A stretch of DNA of 64,000 nucleotides from Streptomyces venezuelae. Lineage in GTDB: Bacteria > Actinomycetota > Actinomycetes > Streptomycetales > Streptomycetaceae. The notes beneath the pieces are model-generated. The model saw only the letters and a list, made by a program, of their open reading frames with translations. It searched no databases and was not told where the DNA came from. The stretch's first letter is position 1; the number at the start of each line of letters is the position of its first letter. The position numbers and the translations under genes are program-made. Of this stretch, positions 32,001 to 40,102 are shown piece by piece. The stretch spans positions 5,542,001-5,606,000 of the forward strand of contig NZ_CP029193.1 of the NCBI RefSeq assembly GCF_008642355.1. Reading direction: 5' to 3'.

Positions 32001-34546
32001 TGGAACTGGCCGCGCCGCGTCCCGCGCAGCGGTCGTACCGCTCGGCCATGCACCTCGCCGAGCTGCCGAAGGAGCTCCAGGAGCGGGTGGAGGGCCGGGC
32101 CAGGGCGCTCGGCATCACGCCCGCCGCGTTCTGGCTCGGCGCGCTCACCGCGCACCTCGCGCGGCTGCGCGACCGGGACCGGTTCGTCCTCGCCGTACCC
32201 GTGGACACCCGCATGCACGTGGCGGCGCTCGACGCCGTCGGCTACTTCGGGCTGCCGATCCCGTACGCCGCGCAGGTCGACGCCGACGACACCGCCGAGG
32301 ACGTCCTGCGACGCACCGACAGCCGGCTCAGCCGGGTCCTGGAGCGCGGCGTCACGTTCTTCGACGCGATGTCCGCGCTCGTGCAGGAAGGCCTGTACCG
32401 CAAGGACGCGCCGCTCGTCGAGGTCTACTTCAACTACATGCCGACGCAGGCCGGAGCGGCGGAGGGCCTGCACATCGTCCCGGCGGGCACCGGCTACTCC
32501 GACCTCGACCTGATGGTCACGGTGATGCCGGGGCTCGGGAAGGTAGGACTGGAGTACAACACGGACGTACTCGACGACGTGTCCTGCGCGTCGCTCGCGG
32601 AGGACTTCCTGCGGCTGGCGGAGCGGTTCGCGACGGACGCGACGACACCGGCGAGGCGAGCCGCACTGACCGGTGCGCCCGTATCCGCAGCACCGCTGAC
32701 CGCCCCCGACCCCGCGTCCGCAGCGGCCGAGACCGTCCCTGAACCTGTACCCGCAGCGACCCTGACAGCTCCGGACTCCGCGTCCGCAGCGACCCTGACC
32801 GCCCCGGACTCCGCGTCCGCGGCAACTCTGACCGCTCCGGAATCCGCCTCCGCGGCAACCGCAACCGCCCCCGACCCCGCGTCCGCAGCACCCCAGCCCA
32901 CCCCCGGACCCGCCCCCCACATCGCTCTCGCCGCGACCTTCGCCCTCGGCAACCTTCCGGCCATGCTGTCCTTCGCCGTGCGGGAAGCGGGGGTCGAGGG
33001 CGGACCCTTCGACGTGGCGGAGGCGCCGTACCACCAGGTGCTCGCGAGCCTGCACGACCCGGGCAGCGTGTTCGTGCAGGGCGCGACGGCCGCAGGGCTC
33101 GTCCTGCTGCGCCCCGGCGACCTCACCCGCTTCGCGGACGACGGAAGTGGACCGGCGGACGCGCTGCTCGACCAGCTCGCCGACGAGTACCCGGCCGCAC
33201 TGCGCTCCCTCGCCGAGCGCACCCGCAAGCCGCTCGTCGTCGCCTTCCTGCCCGAGAGCGCCGACGACGGACGCCTCCACGACTGGGAACGACAGGTGAC
33301 GGGACGCCTCGCGGACGTCCCCGGCATCGCCGTCCTGCCCTCCGACACGTGGACCGGCGACGACTACCCGGTGGCGGACGTGTTCGACGCCCACACCGAC
33401 GCGATGGCGCACCTGCCGTTCCAGGACGAGTTCCAGGCACTCGTGGCGCTGCGCCTCGCCGACGTACTCCAGCAGGTGTGCCGACGGGCACCCAAGGTGA
33501 TCGTCGTCGACGGCGACGAGACGCTGTGGAGCGGCGTCGCGGGCGAAGTCGGCCCGGAGAACGTCGACTTCACCGGGGCGCGTGCCCTGCTCGCCGCACG
33601 GCTCCTCCAGTGGCGGGAGGCGGGCGTGCTGCTCGCGATGGTCTCCAACAACGACGAGGAGACCGTGCACCGCATCCTCGACCGGCCCGACAGCCCGCTG
33701 CACCGCGAACACTTCGCCGCGATCTCTGCCGCCTGGGAACCCAAGTGGACCCGGATCATGCGGATCGCCGACGATCTGCGGCTCGGCCTGGACAGCTTCC
33801 TCTTCCTCGACGACAACCCCGTCGAAATCGCCGGTGTGCGCGCCCAGTTGCCGGAGGTGCTGTGCCTGACCTGCCCGAGCGCGGACGAACTGGCGGAGTT
33901 CGTCGCACGGTTGTGGCCGATGGTGCCGCGGGCGGCGACGGCGGAGGACTCCGCGCGGGCCGACTTCTACCGGCAGGAGCAGGTGCGCGACGAGGCGCGG
34001 GCCCAGCTCGGCTTCGCCGAGTTCCTGGAGAACCTGCGGCTCGAACTCGACATCGAGCCGGTGAACGAGGAGACCGCTGAGCGCACGGTCCAGCTCAGCA
34101 GGCGCACCAACCAGTTCAACCTGCGGCCCCGCCCCCTGGACGACGCGGAACTGGCGCGGCTGTGGCAGAGCGGGGAGGTGTGGACGGCGACCGCACGGGA
34201 CCGCTTCGGCGCGTACGGGCAGATCGGCGTCCTGGCCGTCGCCGTCGACGGTGACGCGCTCGAAGTCGTCGCCTGGATGATGAGCTGCCGCGTGCTCGGC
34301 CGGGGCGTCGAGGACCGGCTCCTGCAGTGGCTCGCCGACCGGGCCGAGGCGCACGGCTGCACCACGGTGCGGCTGATCGCCGAGAACACGCCCCGCAACA
34401 TCCCCGCCCGACGCCTCGTGTCCCGCCTCGGCGGCGGCGACGTCGACGCGCCACGCCTGGAGGCGGCGGTGGGGCTCGCACACCTACGGGAGTTCCGTTC
34501 CTGGGACCCCGCATCCGATCATGCAGCGGAGGACAGCAATGCCTGA
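26075..34546 (+). CDS. Type I PKS module 4 with C-terminal condensation and FkbH-like domains
   Basis: 2,823 residues. An N-terminal coiled-coil docking helix (residues 1-30) is followed by KS (Cys193), AT (Ser644 in GHSQGE, YASH 741-744: methylmalonyl), DH (His947, Asp1118), KR (Leu1489-Arg-Asp, Tyr1546) and ACP (Ser1710 in GLDSVMA). Then comes an NRPS-type condensation domain (about 1775-2190) with intact HHAVSD (His1907, His1908, Asp1912). After a repeated Ala/Thr/Pro linker comes an FkbH/HAD-IIIC domain (about 2281-2810) with DGDETLW (Asp2479, Asp2481) and the acyltransferase cysteine in [10 protein letters not shown] (Cys2738). FkbH enzymes make glyceryl-S-ACP from 1,3-bisphosphoglycerate. 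I infer that the C domain joins the finished acyl chain to that glyceryl group. No adenylation domain is present. Confidence 0.94.
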   Translation: MPTENELLQYLKAVSQELHATRGRLQSLEDRRNEPVAIVGMSCRLPGGVSSPDHLWDVVLKGEDMIGTFPADRGWDVDALYDPEPGNPGKTYTRSGGFLHDAADFDPAFFGITPREAHGMDPQHRLMLEASWQALESAGINPQTLKDTATGVFAGSFHHDYDPGGGSVGSLVSGRVSYALGLQGPAVTVDTACSSSLVALHQAVQSLRDGECSLALAGGVTVLSTPGVFIEFSRQRGLAADGRCKSYATAADGTGWGEGVAVLALERLSDAERNGHRVLAVVRGSAVNQDGASNGQTAPNGPAQQRVIRDALASAGLTTADVDVVEGHGTGTTLGDPIEAQALLATYGQGRDLERPLWLGSVKSNIGHTQAAAGVAGIIKMVQAMRHGVLPSTLHVDEPSRHVDWTEGQVRLLTENRPWPEGDRPRRAGVSSFGYSGTNAHVILEAVAPVEEGADAGEAPGSSVVPWVLSARSEVALAEQAERLLARLDEGGLPGLRDVGHTLATGRAVWEHRAVALGSDVDELTAALGELAAGREAPSVVSGRAAANASGAVFVFPGQGSQWVGMARELLEFSPVFASRMAECGAALEPFVDGWSLLDVVRGDDEEALRRVDVVQPVLFAVMVSLAELWRSLGVRPAAVVGHSQGEIAAACVAGALSLRDAARVVALRSRAIVRLAGRGGMVSVLAPEARVVGRLTAGLQVAVVNGPEQVVVSGSPGELDAFVAACEGDGVQVRRVAVDYASHSPQVEELRDELLDVLAPIEPRAGQVPLFSTVTGDVIDTGVMDAEYWFTNLRQTVRFDAALRNLLQAGHRVFVESSPHPVLLGAVVQNADHLRTKGVTAVGTLRRDEDEKAQLLRGLAEVFVAGVDVDWSPWLAGGALVELPTYAFQRRRYWQPAAAASADVGSAGLEAVRHPLLGASVPLADSDDVVLTGRLSRAAQPWLADHAVFGTVILPGTAFVELALRAADEVGCDTVRDLTLTAPLRLPEQGEVDVQVQVGGADGAGRPLDIYARPRRSDGSGPWTRHASAVLTTGGTATDTSGDNPLYGATWPPAGAERLDAAAHYDTMADAGLEYGPAFQGLSDVWRLDGEILAQVALPGRQAEEARRFGAHPALLDAALQAAAVDGLDGATPLPFSFGSVTLHSRGANEMRVRIVPTGDDTFTVEAADPSGTPVARIDSLLVRPVAAGDLAAPDSSTQSLLSLAWSPYAADDGGTGSAANPGPEVSDVTVLDVATAAASAVGDTDAARARALLQDTVVRAQEWLARDRPASARLVVLTRHAVLTGTEAPDAVLDLAQAAVWGLARAARAENPGRVILVDTDTDTDTDTDTDTGTGTGADTGTQAATGGLDQGDLAAVLQSAAPELALRGGQLYVPSLRPEDAQAAPGTSPAAALGTGTVLITGGTSGLGAQVARHAARLGARHLLLLSRRGPAGEGAAALSDELTASGTRVTVVACDVADREQLARVLSQLPQEYPLTAVIHAAGILRDAVVESIDTDSLNAVLRPKSDAVWNLHTLTEGTELSAFVVFSSLAGVIGGAGQGSYAAANAFLDALMRQRRRTGLPGLSLAWGLWAEATGMTGHLGDADLERINRGGIAALSTEQGLALLDAALTRDADDALLLAAALNEPVLRTTDPALLPPLLAGLYPPRRRLAGSRKERRADTGGRLSLDSRDAVVDRLRYRFAATMGFDTEELDTGAALVGQGLDSVMAMQIRSLIEADFGQSLPIASLFNGASVDSIADQLIAGAEGAVEAPPEGAAATDPVEDAEIVHDVVRHPATRDVVRLLRAEQHGTPGVTHHIGLAVRLTAPTTPERLAEVVASLAARHAALRTAIVQDADGVQQLEVRRTLDGDLVRWSDVAEDTDVDERLCALMEPPFDLATAPLWRFELLARPSGEQVLVFGAHHAVSDLASLMLVAHGLGAGLAGAEPTAAVTNRDIDLLLKAQSGPTAQTGAPSQSDDWRADFAGAGRLDLELAAPRPAQRSYRSAMHLAELPKELQERVEGRARALGITPAAFWLGALTAHLARLRDRDRFVLAVPVDTRMHVAALDAVGYFGLPIPYAAQVDADDTAEDVLRRTDSRLSRVLERGVTFFDAMSALVQEGLYRKDAPLVEVYFNYMPTQAGAAEGLHIVPAGTGYSDLDLMVTVMPGLGKVGLEYNTDVLDDVSCASLAEDFLRLAERFATDATTPARRAALTGAPVSAAPLTAPDPASAAAETVPEPVPAATLTAPDSASAATLTAPDSASAATLTAPESASAATATAPDPASAAPQPTPGPAPHIALAATFALGNLPAMLSFAVREAGVEGGPFDVAEAPYHQVLASLHDPGSVFVQGATAAGLVLLRPGDLTRFADDGSGPADALLDQLADEYPAALRSLAERTRKPLVVAFLPESADDGRLHDWERQVTGRLADVPGIAVLPSDTWTGDDYPVADVFDAHTDAMAHLPFQDEFQALVALRLADVLQQVCRRAPKVIVVDGDETLWSGVAGEVGPENVDFTGARALLAARLLQWREAGVLLAMVSNNDEETVHRILDRPDSPLHREHFAAISAAWEPKWTRIMRIADDLRLGLDSFLFLDDNPVEIAGVRAQLPEVLCLTCPSADELAEFVARLWPMVPRAATAEDSARADFYRQEQVRDEARAQLGFAEFLENLRLELDIEPVNEETAERTVQLSRRTNQFNLRPRPLDDAELARLWQSGEVWTATARDRFGAYGQIGVLAVAVDGDALEVVAWMMSCRVLGRGVEDRLLQWLADRAEAHGCTTVRLIAENTPRNIPARRLVSRLGGGDVDAPRLEAAVGLAHLREFRSWDPASDHAAEDSNA
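27728..28540 (+). repeat. Near-identical methylmalonyl-AT segment, copy 3 (module 4, second PKS gene)
   Basis: Third copy, in a different gene. Identity with copy 1 stops abruptly near 28538: up to the SSPHP codons the bases agree, then the same Pro-Val-Leu peptide is coded with GC-ending codons (CTCCTCGGCGCC). This marks a recombination breakpoint. Confidence 0.85.
30035..30106 (+). repeat. GACACG hexanucleotide tandem repeat inside the PKS gene
   Basis: Seven perfect GACACG units (30035-30076) pass into GGCACG, GGCGCG, GACACG and GGTACG variants. They encode an Asp-Thr then Gly-Thr run from residue 1321, in the linker of the KR structural subdomain. The unit is six bases, so length changes stay in frame; the tract is a likely polymorphic microsatellite. 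Confidence 0.85.
32752..32890 (+). repeat. 33-bp tandem repeat encoding the C-FkbH linker
   Basis: About four to five imperfect copies of an 11-residue unit (consensus [11 protein letters not shown]) join the condensation domain to the FkbH-like domain. The flexible Ala/Thr/Pro-rich linker would let the two domains reach the same carrier protein. Copies differ mostly at third positions. Confidence 0.8.
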
Positions 34547-37073
34547 GGCGGCCGGCGGCACGAGTCGCAACCGCAGTGTCAACCGGCGACCGGAGGAGGA
34601 GGCGATCGAACGGCGGGGCCCCGGCCGCAGCGCAGCGGCCGACCTCCTGGCCCACTTCCGGAAACCGCGGCCCGCACCTGCGGCGCCGCAGCGGTCCGCC
34701 GGGGCGACGCGGCCCGCGAGCTCTGCGGGGCCCGTCAGTCCTGCGCGGCCCGCGCAGGCCGGCTCCGCCACCGAGACGACGCAGCCGGTGGGTCCCTCGG
34801 GGTCCGCGAGTGCCGCGCAGGACACGCACGGCGTGCAGGGCGGCGATGCCGCCGGGCAGCGGACGTCCGAGGCGACGCGGCCCCTGGGTTCCCCGGGGCC
34901 CGCGCACGGCGGGCAAGCGGCGCACGGCGCGCCCGCCGCGCCGGTCTCCGGACCCGTCGACGGCCCGCCCGCGCGGACCGTCGCCGCGGTCGCCGCCGAC
35001 ATCGCGGCCCGCGCCGCCCGCTTCCTGCCCGGCGGTACGCCCGACCCCGAGACGGACCTGTTCGACGCGGGGCTGTCCTCCGTCGACGCGGTCGAGCTCG
35101 TCGCGCTGATGGCGCGGGAACTCGACGTACAGCTGACCCTCGACGACGTCTTCGCCGACGCCCGCCCGCGACGCCTGGCCCAACGCTGGGCCAAGGCCCT
35201 GGGCCTGCCCACGACGGTGTCGCCCGCGCCGGGAGCCCTCGCGAGCGGGGACCCCGCGTCCGGGATACCCACGCACGCGGCCTTCCCGCCCGCGGCCCCC
35301 GCGCCCGGGACCTCCGCGCAGGGCGCCCCCGTGCCCGGAACGCCGGCGCCCGGAGCCTCCGCCCCCGGCACCCCCGTGCCTGGGGCCCCCGCACCCGCGG
35401 CCCTCGGGCCTGGGACTCCCGCGCCCGGCGTCTCCGTGCCCGCGGTGCCCGCACCCGCGGCCCCCGCCCCCGGCACCCCCGTGCCCGGGGCCCCCGAATC
35501 CCCGGCCCCTGAGCCTGGTGCCTCCGTGCCCGGGGCCGCCGTACCCGCGGCCCCCACGGCGAGCGCGGCAGCCCCCACGCCCGCGGCCCCGGCCCCACCC
35601 GCAGCCCTCACCCCCGCGACCCAGCCCCCCACAACCACCCCCACCCCGACGTCCCACTCCCTTCCCCCCGTCGTAATCCCAGCCCCAGACACCGACGCCG
35701 CCCACGAGGACCTGGAGGTCATCCTCGGAGATCTCGCGCTCGCCGACCGCCTGCCGTTCAGTCGGCAGGCCGACCCCGTCCCGCCCCGCCGCATCCTGCT
35801 CACCGGTGCCACCGGGTACCTCGGGAGTCACCTTCTGCTCGATCTGCTGCGGCAGGGCGACGCCCACGTCGTATGTCTCGTGCGCGCGGCCGACGACGCC
35901 GCGGCGGAGCGGCGGCTCGCCGACGCGCTCGCGAGTTTCGACCAGCCGTGGACCGCCGAGGTGCGGCGCCGGGTCACCGTTCTCGCCGCCGACCTGCGGC
36001 AGCCGTTCCTCGGGCTCGCCCAGGACATGTGGGAGGGACTCGCCCAGGAGCTGGACTCGATCGTCAACGTCGCCGCCGCCGTCGACTTCCTGCGCGGCTA
36101 CCCCTCCCTGCGCCAGACCAACGTGCTCGGCCCGCTCGCCCTCGCCGAACTGGCGATGACGGGACGAGCCAAGCCGCTGCACCACATCTCCTCGGTCGCC
36201 GTCTTCAACGAGGTCGGCATCGAGAAAATGGGCGAGGACGACCCGGTCGCCCACATCGACCGGCTCTTCGCCGGTTACGACAAGTCGAAGTGGGCGGCGG
36301 AAGCCGTGCTGCGGCGCGCCCGCGAGCACGGGCTCACCGTCACGTTCCTGCGGCCCGGCGCGATCGGCGGACACACCCGCACCGGCGTGTACAACCCGCG
36401 TGACCTCAGCACCGGTCTGATCGGCGCGTTCTCCCGGTACCGGACCGTACCGGCCTTCAAGTTCATGAACCTCGCCCCGGTCGACTGGATCAGCAAGGTG
36501 ACGGCCGCCGTCGTCTTCGACCCCGCCGCGTGGGGCCAGAACTACAACGTCACCGGCCGCGCCGAGACCCTGCCGCAGCTGGTGAAGGACATGAAGCTGG
36601 CCGGCATGAACGTCCGCGTGGCCAACTGGCGCGAGTGGCGGGACGATCTCATCGCGCGGCACGCCGCCGACCCCGTGCCGGAGCTCGACTTCCTGATCCG
36701 CATCCTGCGCAGCCCCACCGCGATGAAGCTCTTCGAGGCGCTGATGTTCGGCCCCGAGGCGGGCTCGGAGCGCACCGACCGGTTCGTCGCCCGGAAGCGG
36801 CTGCCGGAGGCCGAACGGTACGGGTCGCAGGCCCAGTTGAAGGCGTTCGAGCGGATGGCGAGGGACGGTGTCGCCCGGCTTCCCAGCCGCGAGGACCCGC
36901 CCTATCTGCAGTTCCGTGAGCGGACCAAGGGGCGGGTCGGGCCCGTCGGCGAGGACCGTGACTCCAAGTGCAGGATGGCGCTCACCCTCTCCATCGCCAG
37001 CATGTACCAGGTCGTACGCCACCGGAAGATCGACGTACGCGGCGAGGTGTTCTGCGAGCGGCTGCACCCGTAG
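34539..37073 (+). CDS. ACP-thioester reductase protein (reductive release); C-terminus interrupted by TAG
   Basis: 844 residues from ATG 34539 (GGAGGA at 34528-34533, 5 bases upstream), overlapping the PKS stop by 8 bases. A carrier domain (about 135-215) has GLSSV with Ser181 as the phosphopantetheine site. A roughly 150-residue Ala/Pro/Gly-rich linker follows. Then comes an NAD(P)-binding thioester reductase domain of the carboxylic acid reductase/Lys2 type (about 400-740): TGATGYLG (Gly423, 426, 429), Tyr580-x3-Lys584 and FLRPGAIGG. Such domains free the acyl group as aldehyde or alcohol. The carrier is the probable acceptor for the glyceryl group made by the FkbH domain. The last 35 residues look like the first half of a beta-rich domain that continues in the same frame beyond the TAG. 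Confidence 0.92.
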   Translation: MPEAAGGTSRNRSVNRRPEEEAIERRGPGRSAAADLLAHFRKPRPAPAAPQRSAGATRPASSAGPVSPARPAQAGSATETTQPVGPSGSASAAQDTHGVQGGDAAGQRTSEATRPLGSPGPAHGGQAAHGAPAAPVSGPVDGPPARTVAAVAADIAARAARFLPGGTPDPETDLFDAGLSSVDAVELVALMARELDVQLTLDDVFADARPRRLAQRWAKALGLPTTVSPAPGALASGDPASGIPTHAAFPPAAPAPGTSAQGAPVPGTPAPGASAPGTPVPGAPAPAALGPGTPAPGVSVPAVPAPAAPAPGTPVPGAPESPAPEPGASVPGAAVPAAPTASAAAPTPAAPAPPAALTPATQPPTTTPTPTSHSLPPVVIPAPDTDAAHEDLEVILGDLALADRLPFSRQADPVPPRRILLTGATGYLGSHLLLDLLRQGDAHVVCLVRAADDAAAERRLADALASFDQPWTAEVRRRVTVLAADLRQPFLGLAQDMWEGLAQELDSIVNVAAAVDFLRGYPSLRQTNVLGPLALAELAMTGRAKPLHHISSVAVFNEVGIEKMGEDDPVAHIDRLFAGYDKSKWAAEAVLRRAREHGLTVTFLRPGAIGGHTRTGVYNPRDLSTGLIGAFSRYRTVPAFKFMNLAPVDWISKVTAAVVFDPAAWGQNYNVTGRAETLPQLVKDMKLAGMNVRVANWREWRDDLIARHAADPVPELDFLIRILRSPTAMKLFEALMFGPEAGSERTDRFVARKRLPEAERYGSQAQLKAFERMARDGVARLPSREDPPYLQFRERTKGRVGPVGEDRDSKCRMALTLSIASMYQVVRHRKIDVRGEVFCERLHP
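35215..35690 (+). repeat. Ala/Pro-rich repetitive linker of the ACP-reductase gene
   Basis: Codes for about 155 residues made almost only of Ala, Pro, Gly, Val and Thr in short irregular repeats of the APGxPxPGAPAP kind. It separates the carrier domain from the reductase domain and is likely disordered. Its repetitive, very GC-rich DNA is prone to slippage and assembly error. Confidence 0.75.
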
Positions 37074-37082
37074 CCGCTGACC

Positions 37083-37574
37083 GTGGAGGCGGGCGAGATC
37101 TGGGTCCGTCCGGACGAGGGCGTGCCGCTGCGGCACGGGAGCGACCACCCGCTGCTGCGCTACCGCCTCGTCCTCGTCGACCGGGACGGCGGCCGCTGGT
37201 GGCTGGAGGGCTGGAAGACGGCCCGCGCCAGCCGCGACTTCTGGAAGCAGACCCGCACCATCGACGTCACCATCGGCCGCGAGAACGAACCCGCGAGCCT
37301 CGAGGGTGTCGTCAAGGTTCCCGGCAAGAGCTACGTGCCCGACCAGATCGACGGCATCGAGGTCGACCCGCGCCTCACCCCGCAGGAGCAGCGCCTCGCC
37401 AAACTCGCCTGGCTCTCCTGGTTCTTCGTGCAGGTCGGCATGGGCCTCGCCGAGCCGTCCCTGCGCGCCGTCGCCGAACTCCTCGACCTGCGCAAGGACG
37501 CCATCGACCGCGACCAGGACAAGCTGCAACGCAAGATCAGGAAGCTGATGATCAAAAGGGAGCAGACCCGATGA
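37083..37574 (+). CDS. Continuation of the beta-rich domain downstream of TAG (separate ORF or split gene)
   Basis: 163 residues from GTG 37083, only 9 bases after the TAG of the preceding gene and in the same frame. The opening TVEAGEIWVRP...LRYRLVLVDRDGGRWWLEGWK...FWKQTRTIDVTI resembles the second half of the beta-domain found at the C-terminus of cholesterol-oxidase-like GMC oxidoreductases, while the end of the reductase protein ([13 protein letters not shown]...KIDVRGEVF) resembles its first half. A helical segment follows (residues 95-160). No ribosome binding site is visible, so it depends on re-initiation, on read-through, or on a sequencing error at the TAG. It overlaps the hydrolase gene by 4 bases (ATGA). 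Function unknown. Confidence 0.6.
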   Translation: MEAGEIWVRPDEGVPLRHGSDHPLLRYRLVLVDRDGGRWWLEGWKTARASRDFWKQTRTIDVTIGRENEPASLEGVVKVPGKSYVPDQIDGIEVDPRLTPQEQRLAKLAWLSWFFVQVGMGLAEPSLRAVAELLDLRKDAIDRDQDKLQRKIRKLMIKREQTR

Positions 37575-38674
37575 CGACGCTGAGGCCCCTCCACCACGCA
37601 CTCGGCGCCCGCGTCGAGGACATCCCCTTCACCGCCTCCGACGGCACCCGGCTCGGCCTCACCCGCGTCGCCCCCGAGGACGGCTCCACCGACCGCCCGG
37701 TCGTCCTGATCCTGCACGGACTGACCGCGTCGGCCGACATGTTCACGCTCCCCGAGACCCGCAACCTCGTGGACGTCCTGCTCGACGCGGGCTACGAACC
37801 GTGGCTCCTGGACTGGCGGGGCAGCTGCCGGCTGCCGTACAACGAGGGCCGGGTCCGCTACACCTTCGACGACGTCGCGCTCTACGACATCCCCGAGGCC
37901 GTTGCGCTGATCAAAGAACGTATCGACGGACGCGAACTCCTCGTCGTCGCGCACTGCATCGGCGCGATGTGCCTGTCGCTGAGCATGGCCGCCGGGCTCG
38001 TGCCCGGTCTGTCCGGTGTCGTCGCGCAGGGCGTGTTCCTCACCCCGAAGATGTCCTGGAAGACCCGCGCCCGCCTGCACTTCGGCGGGGAGCTGCTGCG
38101 CTCCCGCTTCGTCAACATCCCCACCGACTTCAAGAAGGTCGGCCTGTGGTCGAAGCACTCGCTGATCTTCGCGGAGGTGTCGCTGGGCGCCGAGTGCAAG
38201 GACCCCAACTGCCAGATCCTGCACAACGATTCGTGGGGGGTCGGCGGCTCGCTCTTCGAGCACGACAACCTCCACGAGGTCACCCACGACCGCCTCGCCG
38301 ACCTGTACGGCACGGTGCCCATGTGGATCCTGCCGCACCTGCGCAGCATCGAACTGGCGCACACGATGATGCGGTACAACGACGGCGACGGCCGCTACGA
38401 CGCGCTCCCGAAGAACGCGCTCGACGAGGCGGGCTCGTTCGACACCCCGCTGATGCTGCTCTCCGGCAGCGACAACCGCTTCTGGTACGACTCGAACGAG
38501 ATCTGCCACGACGTCCTGAAGCGCCGCTACCCCGAGATGGACGTCCGGTACGTGGAGGTGCCCGGCTACGGCCACCTCGACGCGTTCATCGGCCGCAACG
38601 CCGCGCTCGACGTGTTCGGCCACATCGTCGACTTCCTGGACGAGTGCCGGGTCTCCGATGACGTCCGCGCCTGA
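37571..38674 (+). CDS. Alpha/beta hydrolase with cysteine nucleophile
   Basis: 367 residues of alpha/beta-hydrolase fold: oxyanion region LILHGLTASADMF, nucleophile elbow VVAHCIGAM (Cys in place of the usual Ser), an acidic region LLSGSDNRFW, and catalytic His in VPGYGHLDAF. The Cys elbow and the sequence YEPWLLDWRGS are those of hydrolases that occur fused to, or next to, GMC oxidoreductases carrying the same beta-domain as the preceding ORF. The gene order reductase, beta-domain, hydrolase therefore mirrors a known multidomain layout. A Cys nucleophile also suits acyl transfer (as in polyhydroxyalkanoate synthases), so it could hydrolyse, transfer or cyclise the released product. Confidence 0.8.
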   Translation: MTTLRPLHHALGARVEDIPFTASDGTRLGLTRVAPEDGSTDRPVVLILHGLTASADMFTLPETRNLVDVLLDAGYEPWLLDWRGSCRLPYNEGRVRYTFDDVALYDIPEAVALIKERIDGRELLVVAHCIGAMCLSLSMAAGLVPGLSGVVAQGVFLTPKMSWKTRARLHFGGELLRSRFVNIPTDFKKVGLWSKHSLIFAEVSLGAECKDPNCQILHNDSWGVGGSLFEHDNLHEVTHDRLADLYGTVPMWILPHLRSIELAHTMMRYNDGDGRYDALPKNALDEAGSFDTPLMLLSGSDNRFWYDSNEICHDVLKRRYPEMDVRYVEVPGYGHLDAFIGRNAALDVFGHIVDFLDECRVSDDVRA

Positions 38675-40097
38675 CCGCCCTGCCGCCCCGGCGCCCGGCA
38701 CCCGCCTGCTCATGCCGGTCATCCTGCTCGCCATCTTCACGGTGCCGCTGTCGGTCTCCGGCACCGCCGTGTCCCTGGGCGACATCGCCGACGACCTGGG
38801 CAGCTCGTCGGTCGGCGAGCAGTGGGTCCTCAACGGCTACAACCTGACGTTCGCCTGCTCCACCCTCGTCTGGGGGTCCGTCGCCGACATCATCGGGCGG
38901 TGGCAGGCCCTGTTCTTCGGGCTGCTCACGTTCGGCGCGGGCTCCGCGCTCAGCCTCTTCGCGGGCAACTACTGGGTCCTGGACGGGGCCCGGCTGCTCG
39001 CGGGCGCGGGGGCCGGGGCGGTCTTCTCGGTGGGCACGGCCGTGGTCTCGTCGAACTTCGAGGGCGAGCGGCGCACCCGCGCCTTCGCCCTCCTCGGGTC
39101 GGTCGCGGGCCTCTCGCTCGCGTTCGGCCCGTCCCTGTGCGGCCTGCTCACCCAGCTCGCGGGCTGGCGGCTCGTCTACGGCTTCCAGCTCGCCTGCCTG
39201 GTCCTCGCCTGCGCGGGCATGCCGCTCATCCGCCGCGCCGCCGCCCACGAGAAGCGGCGCGCGGCCCGCATCGACTGGCCGGGCGCGGCCCTGTTCTGCA
39301 CGGCGACCACCGTCACGCTCGGCGGCCTCGCCCTCGGCTCCGCGACGGGCTGGGCCTCCGCGCCCTTCCTGCTCTGCACGGCCGTCGGCATCGGCTGCTA
39401 CGGCCTGTTCGCCTGGCGCGAGTCCACCGCGCCCAACCCGCTCCTGAGCCTGGGCACCCTGCGCAGCAGGCGGTTCTCCGGCATCACGCTGGTGGTCGCG
39501 GTGGCGTCATTCACCTTCACCAACGCGGTCGCCTACCTGCCGGTGTTCTTCCAGGGCGCGTATGGCGCGTCGGCGGGAGCCAGCGGCGCGTACCTCATGT
39601 TCCTGACGCTGCCCGTCCTCGTCGCGCCGCTGATCGCCGCCCGCCTGACCGCGCGCGGCACACCCGCCCACACCATCTTCACGTGGAGCATCGGGCTGCT
39701 GGTCGTCGGCCTCGTCCTCGCGGGCGCGACCGCCTCTCCCGGGCTCGTCTGGATGACGCTGCCGATGGTCGCCGTCGGCATCGGGTTCGGACTCCAGGCG
39801 GGCCTCGTCGACGGCGAGGCGCTCGCGCACGTGCCGCCGGAGGAGGCGGGCATGGGGGCGGGCTGGATCAACACGGTCCGGCTCGGCAGCGAGGCCATCG
39901 CGGTGTCGCTCTTCGGCTCGCTCTTCGCCAGCTTCGCGGGCGACGCCGACGACGCGTCGCGCGGCGGGTTCGCCGCCATCACCATCGGCTCCACGCTGTG
40001 CGCGGCGGTGCTCGGCGTCGTCTCGGTCCTCCTCATGCGACGGCCGGGCCCGGCGGCCCCGGCCGAGGAGCCGAGGGCGGCGGACCACGTCGCCTGA
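38658..40097 (+). CDS. MFS exporter, DHA2-like 14-helix drug/proton antiporter
   Basis: 479 residues with about 14 hydrophobic helices in the arrangement of the DHA2 (QacA/EmrB) drug:H+ antiporter family. The loop between helices 2 and 3 (GSVADIIGRWQALFFGLL) is the motif A equivalent, and LDGARLLAGAGAG (motif B-like) follows. ATG 38658 lies within the end of the hydrolase gene (17-base overlap), so it is translated with the cluster. It is the likely exporter of, and self-protection against, the cluster product. Confidence 0.92.
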   Translation: MTSAPDRPAAPAPGTRLLMPVILLAIFTVPLSVSGTAVSLGDIADDLGSSSVGEQWVLNGYNLTFACSTLVWGSVADIIGRWQALFFGLLTFGAGSALSLFAGNYWVLDGARLLAGAGAGAVFSVGTAVVSSNFEGERRTRAFALLGSVAGLSLAFGPSLCGLLTQLAGWRLVYGFQLACLVLACAGMPLIRRAAAHEKRRAARIDWPGAALFCTATTVTLGGLALGSATGWASAPFLLCTAVGIGCYGLFAWRESTAPNPLLSLGTLRSRRFSGITLVVAVASFTFTNAVAYLPVFFQGAYGASAGASGAYLMFLTLPVLVAPLIAARLTARGTPAHTIFTWSIGLLVVGLVLAGATASPGLVWMTLPMVAVGIGFGLQAGLVDGEALAHVPPEEAGMGAGWINTVRLGSEAIAVSLFGSLFASFAGDADDASRGGFAAITIGSTLCAAVLGVVSVLLMRRPGPAAPAEEPRAADHVA

Positions 40098-40102
40098 CCT
40101 GG

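Noticed and set aside
31380..32640. A complete NRPS module in the second PKS gene
   Set aside because: Only the condensation domain is present; no adenylation domain core motifs were found between it and the FkbH domain or in the next gene, so no amino acid is expected.
36958..37574. TAG read as pyrrolysine or another recoded residue
   Set aside because: No such machinery is known in Streptomyces; a mutation, a natural split, re-initiation or an error is simpler.
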